Of a DNA stretch of 12,052 nt, positions 7,269-12,052 are shown piece after piece. The DNA is from Clostridia bacterium (GTDB taxonomy: Bacteria > Bacillota > DSM-521 > Neomoorellales > SLTJ01). Numbering within the stretch: position 1 is the stretch's first letter; every line of letters starts with the position of its first letter. The translations under genes and the position numbers were made by a program. The DNA is taken from contig JACIYD010000018.1 of assembly GCA_014360105.1 (NCBI GenBank), forward strand, positions 1 to 12,052. Direction: 5' to 3'. Under the pieces are notes generated by a model. The model saw only the letters and a list, made by a program, of their open reading frames with translations. It ran no database searches and was not told the origin of the DNA.

Positions 7269-7376
7269 CTTGCCCATCTATCCATGGCCCCGGCTGTTAC
7301 GGCGGTCCAACTCGCGAAGATTATAAGCCTGGGAGCAACGGGGTACGGGGAAGTTCAGAGGGGGGAATAAGAGGAA

Positions 7377-8045
7377 TTGCTTATCTTGGGACTCTTCGCC
7401 GCCGCCTGGGTGGTCAGCCTTTCGGGGGCCCTCATGCCCGGGCCGCTTTTGACGATCACCATCAACGAAAGCCTGCACCGGGGTGTGTGTGCTGGCCCCC
7501 TGGTCGTGCTCGGTCACGCCGTGCTGGAGCTGGCCCTGGTGGTTGCGCTCCTCTTAGGCTTACAACACGTCTTGACCCTGCCGCTGGTGGAGTTTTGCTT
7601 AAGCCTGGCCGGCGGGGGTGTTCTCGGTATCCTCGGCCTGGATCTCTTAAGGGTGACCTGGCGGCCACCCGCTTCCCTGCCGTGGGATGACGCCGCAGCC
7701 GTAGGGAGCGATGCGCGGGACCGGTGGTTTGCTTCGGTGTGGGCCGGAATGGTCACCACGGTAGTCAATCCCTACTGGGAACTCTGGTGGGCTACTATCG
7801 GAGCGGCCATGCTGGTGCAGGCCCAGGCGGTGGCGACGGCGGGTATTACCGCCTTTTACCTGGGTCACGTGCTGGGGGACCTCGGGTGGTATACGCTGGT
7901 TTCTCTGGTAGTGGTCTCGGGGCGACGCTGGCTCAGCCGGGGGGCTTACCGCTGGCTCATGGGTGGCTGCGGGGTCTTCCTCCTGACCCTTGCCGTTTAT
8001 TTCTCTTACCACGCGTTGGCGGTAGGCCGGCGTTTATTTGTTTAG
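7377..8045 (+). CDS. LysE/RhtB-family exporter-like integral membrane protein
   Basis: This 222-residue, very hydrophobic protein begins with a segment typical of LysE/RhtB transporters: a first helix followed by a small-residue/PGP motif (SGALMPGPLL at about 15-24). Further hydrophobic stretches near 38-65, 67-85, 125-150, 160-180 and 195-215 give roughly six membrane helices, the family number. Members export amino acids or other small solutes, but the substrate cannot be deduced. The start is taken as TTG 7377, which has AGGGGGG about 11 bases upstream and puts the family motif at the normal distance from the N-terminus. Spacing is slightly long, so the start is less certain than the frame. 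No promoter of good quality is visible upstream; a lone TATAAG-like -10 lies near 7320. Confidence 0.75.
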   Translation: MLILGLFAAAWVVSLSGALMPGPLLTITINESLHRGVCAGPLVVLGHAVLELALVVALLLGLQHVLTLPLVEFCLSLAGGGVLGILGLDLLRVTWRPPASLPWDDAAAVGSDARDRWFASVWAGMVTTVVNPYWELWWATIGAAMLVQAQAVATAGITAFYLGHVLGDLGWYTLVSLVVVSGRRWLSRGAYRWLMGGCGVFLLTLAVYFSYHALAVGRRLFV

Positions 8046-8064
8046 GCGCAGGCAGGGCGGCAGA

Positions 8065-8094
8065 TTGACGGCCGCAGGCGGAAAGTGCTATATT
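8065..8094 (+). promoter_or_regulatory. SigA-type promoter of the perR-like gene
   Basis: TTGACG (8065-8070), an 18-base spacer and TATATT (8089-8094) lie just downstream of the exporter stop and 47 bases before the regulator's ATG. Its position right before the operator-like GATAA/TTATC site fits an autoregulated promoter. Confidence 0.7.
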
Positions 8095-8104
8095 GGTACC
8101 GGCC

Positions 8105-8120
8105 GATAACGATTATTATC
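8105..8120 (+). promoter_or_regulatory. Fur/PerR-type operator
   Basis: GATAA (8105-8109) and TTATC (8116-8120) form an inverted repeat with a 6-base centre, an AT-rich island in GC-rich DNA that resembles Fur-family boxes (GATAAT-type repeats). It lies about 10 bases after the -10 element, near the expected transcription start, where binding would block transcription. The following gene encodes a Fur-family regulator, so autorepression is the natural reading. The match to the 7-1-7 PerR consensus is incomplete. Confidence 0.6.
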
Positions 8121-8140
8121 AAGGGAAATGGGGAGAGGAT

Positions 8141-8545
8141 ATGGGTCGGGCGGGACAGCGGGTGACGCGCCAGAAGAAGCTCATTCTGGAGATCCTCCGC
8201 AGTACCAACACCCATCCTACGGCCGACTGGGTTTACGAACAAGCACGCAAGCAGTTGCCGGATATTAGCCTGGGCACGGTTTACCGCAACCTGAGCGTGC
8301 TCAAGGGTGCGGGCGAAATCATGGAACTGAGTTACGGCAGTACCTTCAGCCGTTACGACGGTAACCCGCATAATCACTACCATTTTGTCTGCGAGAAGTG
8401 CGGCCGGGTGCTGGATGTAGCACTGCCCGTACGTACCGAGCTCGAAGAAGAACTGGCGCTGAAGGAAGCCCACCTGGTGCGCTCCCACCGGCTGGAGTTT
8501 TACGGCGTCTGCCGTGATTGTCTGGAGGCAGATCGGGCGAAATAA
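8141..8545 (+). CDS. perR: Fur-family regulator, PerR-like peroxide sensor
   Basis: This 134-residue protein has the full Fur fold: a winged-helix DNA-binding domain (HPTADWVYEQ at 25-34, SLGTVYRNL at 43-51) and a dimerisation domain. The structural zinc site is C84xxC87 and C124xxC127. Likely regulatory-metal ligands are H25 (HPTAD), D73 (SRYD), H79 and H81 (NHYH) and D92 (CGRVLDV). An aspartate rather than glutamate at the last position, and the overall resemblance to Bacillus PerR, favour PerR, which senses H2O2 through Fe-catalysed histidine oxidation, over Fur or Zur. ATG 8141 has GGGAGAGG immediately upstream. The frame is open 48 bases further, but that would place the start on the promoter's -10. 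The promoter and operator at 8065-8120 suggest autoregulation. Targets are not visible, although the downstream cooC could be cotranscribed. Confidence 0.85.
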   Translation: MGRAGQRVTRQKKLILEILRSTNTHPTADWVYEQARKQLPDISLGTVYRNLSVLKGAGEIMELSYGSTFSRYDGNPHNHYHFVCEKCGRVLDVALPVRTELEEELALKEAHLVRSHRLEFYGVCRDCLEADRAK

Positions 8546-8562
8546 GCGGGAAGGGGTGAGCG

Positions 8563-8586
8563 CCCGGCGGCAGCGTGCCGTCCGGG
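8563..8586 (+). promoter_or_regulatory. Hairpin in the perR-cooC gap, covering the cooC ribosome binding region
   Basis: CCCGGCGGCA (8563-8572) pairs over 10 bp with TGCCG-T-CCGGG (8576-8586, one bulged T) around a GCG loop. It ends 10 bases before the cooC ATG and includes part of the only purine-rich candidate binding site (GGGTAAG, 8584-8590). There is no T-run, so it is not a typical terminator. It may dampen translation of cooC or be an RNA-processing site. Function is speculative. Confidence 0.4.
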
Positions 8587-8596
8587 TAAGTGTTGC

Positions 8597-9346
8597 ATGC
8601 CGAAGATCCTGGCGGTTGCCGGCAAGGGCGGTACCGGGAAAACCACTTTCGTGGCCCTGATGCTGCAGTATTTGGTGCGGCGGCAAAGGGGCAGCATTCT
8701 CGCCGTTGATGCCGACCCCAACGCCAACCTCAATGAAGCCCTGGGGGTGCCGCTCACCGCCGCGGTGGCCGATATGCTGGAGGAAGTCAAGGACGGGCGT
8801 AGCATCCCGCCCGGCATGACCAAGGATCTCTACGTGCAGTACCGCTTGCAGCAATGCTTGATTGAAACACCGGCGGTGGACTTGCTGGTGATGGGGGGGC
8901 CACAGGGTCCCGGCTGTTATTGTTACCCCAACGATCTTTTGCGCCAGTACCTGGAAAGACTAGCGGCCAATTACGATTTCCTGGTGGTCGATGCCGAGGC
9001 CGGTTTGGAGCACCTCAGCCGGCGGACCATCCCGCGCGCGGACATCCTCTTCGTGATGAGCGACGCTACGGCGCGGGGCGTGCGTGCGGCAGGCCGGGTC
9101 AAAGCCATCGTTGATTCCCTAAAGACCCCCATCGACCGGCTTTACCTGGTGGTAACCCGGGTGGAGAACGGCCTGGAACCCCTGCGGGAAGAAATCGAGG
9201 CCACCGGCCTCGAGCTTTTGGGGACGGTCCCCCTGGACCAAGAGATAATCGCACGCGACCTGGCGGGGCGGCCCTTGGTGGACTTACCGGAAGGCGCGCC
9301 CGCGGTGCAAGCGGTACGGCGCCTCCTGGAGCAGGTGGGGCTGTGA
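8597..9346 (+). CDS. cooC: CooC/AcsF-type nickel-insertion ATPase for CO dehydrogenase / acetyl-CoA synthase
   Basis: This 249-residue cytoplasmic P-loop ATPase belongs to the MinD/SIMIBI class. The deviant Walker A motif GKGGTGKTT with its signature lysine is at 9-17, followed by VDADPNANL at 37-45. The GPGCYCYPN segment (C107, C109) is the CxC motif with which CooC binds Ni(II) at the dimer interface. LVVDAEAGLEHLSRR near 134-148 is typical of the CooC/AcsF group. CooC proteins use ATP to load nickel into the C-cluster of CODH or the A-cluster of ACS. The CODH/ACS genes are not in this window. The start codon has a poor ribosome binding site and sits just behind a hairpin, so expression may be low or coupled to perR, 51 bases upstream. 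NifH-like or MinD-like identity is ruled out by the CxC context. Confidence 0.85.
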   Translation: MPKILAVAGKGGTGKTTFVALMLQYLVRRQRGSILAVDADPNANLNEALGVPLTAAVADMLEEVKDGRSIPPGMTKDLYVQYRLQQCLIETPAVDLLVMGGPQGPGCYCYPNDLLRQYLERLAANYDFLVVDAEAGLEHLSRRTIPRADILFVMSDATARGVRAAGRVKAIVDSLKTPIDRLYLVVTRVENGLEPLREEIEATGLELLGTVPLDQEIIARDLAGRPLVDLPEGAPAVQAVRRLLEQVGL

Positions 9347-9420
9347 TCACTGGTGCGGCGGGACGAGCATAGGAGTCGCCGCGGTAGGGCACGCTAAGGA
9401 AAAAGAAAGATGGTGGGATT

Positions 9421-9573
9421 ATGGTACGGGTGGCCGAAGTCGGCCGTTGTGCCGGGTGCGGCAAGCTTTTCCGCCGGCGCAAGATCCAGCCGGTACCTGA
9501 CGCGCTTGAGCTGCGCACCCTCTGCCCCAAGTGCTATCAGCGGTACCAGCGCCTCCAGTGGGGTTACTGGTAG
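9421..9573 (+). CDS. Small zinc-ribbon protein, 50 residues, hypothetical
   Basis: ATG 9421 to TAG 9571-9573 encodes 50 residues with two CxxC knuckles, CAGC at 10-13 and CPKC at 35-38. The basic linker contains FRRRK, and the C-terminus is aromatic (YQRYQRLQWGYW). This is the layout of a minimal zinc ribbon that could bind nucleic acid or a protein partner. GGTGGGATT directly precedes the ATG and serves as ribosome binding site. It lies 74 bases after cooC on the same strand and may be cotranscribed with it. No specific family is recognised. Its size puts it below common gene-calling cut-offs. The paired CxxC motifs and the good start context argue that it is real. Confidence 0.7.
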   Translation: MVRVAEVGRCAGCGKLFRRRKIQPVPDALELRTLCPKCYQRYQRLQWGYW

Positions 9574-9667
9574 CCTACCTTGGCCGGTACCTCGCATGAG
9601 ACGTTGGGGTGTCTATACTCGCGTGAGGGAAACGCAAGCCGTTGTAATTTGTAAGCTGAAAAAATAC

Positions 9668-9696
9668 TTGCATTTGTCATACTTTCATGTTAGACT
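9668..9696 (+). promoter_or_regulatory. Extended -10 promoter for the 51-residue gene
   Basis: TTGCAT (9668-9673), a 17-base spacer ending in TGT, and TAGACT (9691-9696) form a SigA-like promoter with a TGn extended -10. It sits in an AT-rich island (about 9640-9705) that stands out from the GC-rich surroundings. The island also holds a direct TTGTAA repeat (9642-9647, 9649-9654). Expected transcription start is near 9703. Confidence 0.55.
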
Positions 9697-9731
9697 CCTA
9701 AAAAGGCGACAAGGAGTGGGGGGTGCTACCT

Positions 9732-9887
9732 ATGAGCGAGGCCGTGGTCAGCCTGCTCGCGAAAGAGGAAGAAAAAGACGGCCAGGCGACAGAAAAGCAT
9801 CTTCGTTGGCTGGCCTATCTCAAGTGGCTGGGGATAAAGGCAGAGAAACCCGCCAGCCCGGAAGCGGCAGAGCAAGGAGAGGGTTAA
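9732..9887 (+). CDS. Small highly charged protein, 51 residues, unknown function
   Basis: ATG 9732 to TAA 9885-9887 encodes 51 residues: a short N-terminal stretch (SEAVVSLLAKEEEKDG), a tryptophan-rich central segment (HLRWLAYLKWLGIKAEKP at 21-38) likely to form an amphipathic helix, and an acidic Pro/Ala/Glu tail. AAGGAG (9711-9716) followed by a G-run to 9724 supplies the ribosome binding site. An AT-rich promoter lies just upstream, and a strong terminator begins inside its last codons, so it forms its own transcription unit. I do not recognise a family. It could be a small regulatory or membrane-surface peptide, or a leader peptide. The neat promoter-gene-terminator layout is the main support for it being real. 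Confidence 0.6.
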   Translation: MSEAVVSLLAKEEEKDGQATEKHLRWLAYLKWLGIKAEKPASPEAAEQGEG

Positions 9888-9903
9888 AAACCTCTCTTTT
9901 TTT
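9877..9903 (+). terminator. Rho-independent terminator overlapping a stop codon
   Basis: GAGAGG (9877-9882) pairs with CCTCTC (9891-9896) around an 8-base loop, followed by seven T (9897-9903). The stem can extend outward by G-T and A-T pairs (AAG with TTT). The TAA stop of the 51-residue gene is in the loop, so translating ribosomes cover the left arm. It separates that gene from the MoxR gene. Confidence 0.85.
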
Positions 9904-9964
9904 GTGCGATTTAAAGTGATAGAATAGGGGCGGAGCCCGGTCGTAGTCGTAGGGAGGAATGCCC

Positions 9965-10864
9965 GTGCCCTTGGATGCGGCAAAACTCAGCCTTGAAGAC
10001 CTGCGGCGCGCCCTGGAAGCGGAAGGCTACATTTGCGACGGTGAACTGGTAACCACCCTTTACCTCGCCATCAAGTTGGGCAAGCCCCTCCTCATCACCG
10101 GCGCGCCCGGCGTGGGCAAGACGGAAGTGGCCAAGGTGCTCAGCCGGGTTTTTGCTACCGAACTGGTGCGGCTCCAATGTTACGAGGGTTTGGATGAGGC
10201 CAAGGCACTTTACGAATGGAACTATCAACGGCAATTGTTGCGCATCCAACTGGCACGCGAGACGGCGGCGGGATTGGACGAACAAGACCTCTTTACCCCA
10301 GCTTACCTCCTCGAACGCCCGCTCTTAAAGGCTATCCGCGCCGAGAAGAAGGTGGTACTCCTCGTCGACGAGGTCGATAAGACGGACGAAGAGTTTGAAG
10401 CTTTTCTTTTTGAAGTCCTCTCGGATTTTCAGGTATCCATTCCGGAACTGGGCACCGTTACCGCGAGGAGCATCCCGATCGTGGTGCTGACCTCCAACGC
10501 CCAGCGGGAGCTTTCCGACGGCCTCAAAAGGCGCTGCCTTTTCCTTTACATCGACTACCCGAGCCTGGAAAAGGAGACGCGCATTCTTCAGGTGAAAGTG
10601 CCGGGCATCGGCGAGCGCCTCGCCCGCCAGGTGGCGGCGGCCGTGCAGTACCTGCGCGCAGAGCTCGCCCTCAAGAAAAAACCCGCCATTGCCGAAACCA
10701 TCGACTGGGCACAGGCTCTGCTCCTGCTGGGTGAGGGCCGCCTCACACCCGAACTGATCGACCAGACGCTGAACGTGCTTCTTAAAGAGAGGGAAGACCA
10801 GGAGCTCTTCCGTGGGACCGTAGGGAGTGCTCAGCTTTGCCGGCGCGCGCTACAGGCGGGCTAG
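9965..10864 (+). CDS. MoxR-family AAA+ ATPase, CoxD-like
   Basis: This 299-residue ATPase has Walker A GAPGVGKTE at about 46-54, Walker B VVLLVDEVDK at about 130-139, sensor 1 VVLTSN at about 173-178, and an arginine-rich DGLKRRC segment near 185-191. It also has the MoxR-type Q(C)YEGLDEAKALYEW segment near 71-85. MoxR ATPases act as chaperones that work with a VWA protein to mature or insert cofactors into enzymes; CoxD with CoxE does this for Mo-containing CO dehydrogenase. The next gene encodes exactly such a VWA protein. GTG 9965 is preferred because GGGAGG (9952-9957) is at proper distance. ATG 9959, two codons upstream in the same frame, sits almost on that site. A TAGAAT-like -10 near 9920 is the only promoter hint, without a good -35. 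Confidence 0.85.
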   Translation: MPLDAAKLSLEDLRRALEAEGYICDGELVTTLYLAIKLGKPLLITGAPGVGKTEVAKVLSRVFATELVRLQCYEGLDEAKALYEWNYQRQLLRIQLARETAAGLDEQDLFTPAYLLERPLLKAIRAEKKVVLLVDEVDKTDEEFEAFLFEVLSDFQVSIPELGTVTARSIPIVVLTSNAQRELSDGLKRRCLFLYIDYPSLEKETRILQVKVPGIGERLARQVAAAVQYLRAELALKKKPAIAETIDWAQALLLLGEGRLTPELIDQTLNVLLKEREDQELFRGTVGSAQLCRRALQAG

Positions 10865-10897
10865 CGGTGATGCGGCGTGGCGGGGCCGGAAGGCCGG

Positions 10898-12052
10898 ATG
10901 CTAGAGTTCGTACACCTGCTGCGGCGGGCGGGATTGCGCATCAGCACGGCCGAAGTAATGGACGCGTTGCAAGCCCTTTGTTTTATAGGCTTTACCGACC
11001 GGGAGCAGGTGAGGGCCGCGCTACGGGCGACGCTGGTGAAGGAGGCCAAGGACGTTCCCGTCTTTGAAGAGGCTTTTCGCGCCTTCTTCGCTCCTCCTGC
11101 GGTCCGCAACGAGCTGGTGCGTCAGGTGAAGGAGGCGCAGGCAAAGCGACATCAGGAATTGGCCAAGGCGGAGGCGGAACTGGTCTTCCAGGGCGAACCC
11201 CTTGCCCTGCCCGAGGAAGATAAACTCCTGTACGTCAGCCTCGCGCCCGAAGAAAAGACGCGCCTGCAGCAGTTTCTCGAGGCCACTTCCACCGGTAAGA
11301 ATGTCGACCACCATTTCCGCCCGCTGGTCACCCAATTGGTGCGCAGCCACCTCGCCTACCTGCGGCGCCAACACCGGGGCGCCGGCGAGGCGGCGTGGCC
11401 AGAAGATGGGGAAAAAAACCCGCTTGCCCTCTGGGTGGAAAGGAACTGCGGTCTTTGGCGCCAGGATGTCCAGGAAATCGCTGCGGCGGACTTACCACGG
11501 GCTCAAGCCCTGGTAGCCGTGCTGGCGCGGCGCCTGGCGACACGCATTGCCCGGCGCTACCGTCAGAGTGCAAAGGCACGCGCCGTCGACCTGCGGCGGT
11601 CGTTACGGTATAATCTCCGGTTCGGCGGTGCCCTTTTTTGCTTGAAGTACCGGCGGCGGCGCCCGCGAAAACCTTTACTCGTGCTCCTCTGCGACATCTC
11701 CGGTTCGATGGCCCGCTACAGCTCCTTCACCCTGCAGCTCCTCTACGGGCTGAGCCGCACGCTGCGGCAGCCCCGCTGTTTCCTTTTCGCGGAGCGTCTG
11801 CGGGAACTCGACTTGCGCCAGGAGGCTGCCGGTTCCTTGGAAGCATTGGCTGCGAGTCTGGAGCGCCACCAGGAATACTGCGGCCGGCAGACACGTCTTG
11901 ACCTGGCCCTGCAAGAACTGGTGGAGCAACACCGTTCCCTCTTGGTAAGGAAGACGGTTCTGGTGGTAGTGAGCGATACCAAGACGCAGGACGCCGAACG
12001 GGCGGCACGGCTGCTGGGGGAGGTGCGGGGGAGGCTTAAGGAGGTTATTTGG
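10898..12052 (+). CDS. CoxE-like VWA-domain protein (3' end outside the window)
   Basis: From ATG 10898 the frame stays open for 385 codons to the right edge, so the C-terminus is missing. The N-terminal half is helical and charged (MLEFVHLLRRAGLRIS start, typical of CoxE/YehP-like VWA proteins). The VWA domain begins near 258 with the MIDAS motif LLCDISGSM (D266, S268, S270). A TRLD segment near 329-332 and VVVSDT near 355-360 supply the other expected metal-site regions. It follows the MoxR gene by 33 bases, with GGAAGG just upstream. The pair matches the MoxR/VWA two-gene maturation module, in which the VWA protein docks the ATPase on its client. The client is unknown. CoxE of CO dehydrogenase maturation is the closest idea, but no molybdenum hydroxylase gene is present here. 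Confidence 0.85.
   Translation, partial: MLEFVHLLRRAGLRISTAEVMDALQALCFIGFTDREQVRAALRATLVKEAKDVPVFEEAFRAFFAPPAVRNELVRQVKEAQAKRHQELAKAEAELVFQGEPLALPEEDKLLYVSLAPEEKTRLQQFLEATSTGKNVDHHFRPLVTQLVRSHLAYLRRQHRGAGEAAWPEDGEKNPLALWVERNCGLWRQDVQEIAAADLPRAQALVAVLARRLATRIARRYRQSAKARAVDLRRSLRYNLRFGGALFCLKYRRRRPRKPLLVLLCDISGSMARYSSFTLQLLYGLSRTLRQPRCFLFAERLRELDLRQEAAGSLEALAASLERHQEYCGRQTRLDLALQELVEQHRSLLVRKTVLVVVSDTKTQDAERAARLLGEVRGRLKEVIW

Noticed and set aside
7005..7285. Minus-strand small frames in the gap 7040-7376 as genes
   Set aside because: Arg/Pro/Ser-rich translations without motifs, two overlapping frames equally open, and sequence dominated by inverted repeats.
7190..7690. Plus-strand 166-residue frame overlapping the exporter
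   Set aside because: Out of frame with the hydrophobic LysE-like gene and of low-complexity shadow composition.
9410..9919. Plus-strand 169-residue frame spanning the zinc-ribbon and 51-residue genes
   Set aside because: It crosses a promoter island and a terminator, has no motif, and conflicts with two better supported small genes.
1..12052. tRNA, rRNA, CRISPR arrays, insertion sequences or phage genes
   Set aside because: No cloverleaf-like sequence, evenly spaced repeats, transposase or phage-type protein was seen on either strand by reading.

Overview
The window is GC-rich, densely coded and almost entirely plus-strand. It suggests a strictly anaerobic Gram-positive bacterium of the Moorella/Ammonifex/Desulfotomaculum kind. 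Reasons: an HdrABC/MvhD/Flx-type electron-bifurcating cluster, a CooC-type nickel ATPase (CODH/ACS maturation), a PerR-like peroxide sensor, GGAGG-type ribosome binding sites with frequent GTG and TTG starts, and SigA-type promoters. The genus is an inference. Two genes apparently need selenocysteine, so the cell must carry selA/B/C/D elsewhere.

Region 1 (1-6061) is one tightly packed, partly overlapping operon: the end of a probable hdrC, hdrB, hdrA, mvhD (flxD-like), two iron-sulfur subunits resembling FlxC/FlxB, and a FAD/NAD(P)H/[2Fe-2S] subunit resembling FlxA. Together they look like a cytoplasmic NAD(P)H-linked, flavin-based electron-bifurcating complex. The flavoprotein exchanges electrons with NAD(P)H, FlxBC and MvhD relay them to HdrA, and HdrA splits them between ferredoxin and a disulfide-type site on HdrB. 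Both hdrA and mvhD are interrupted by one in-frame TGA, exactly where homologues carry a conserved Cys. Each TGA is followed at SECIS distance by a hairpin. I read both as selenoproteins, not as broken genes.

Region 2 (6062-8545) has a SigA promoter driving a PHP-family (histidinol-phosphatase-like) phosphoesterase, a gene-free, strongly self-complementary stretch (7040-7376), a LysE/RhtB-type exporter, and a PerR-like Fur-family regulator with its own promoter and a GATAA/TTATC operator.

Region 3 (8546-12052) has a CooC/AcsF-type ATPase, a 50-residue zinc-ribbon miniprotein, a 51-residue unknown protein in its own promoter-to-terminator unit, and a MoxR-type AAA+ ATPase paired with a CoxE-like VWA protein that runs off the right edge. 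The cooC gene and the Hdr/Flx cluster together fit Wood-Ljungdahl energy metabolism, but no CODH/ACS structural gene lies in the window.
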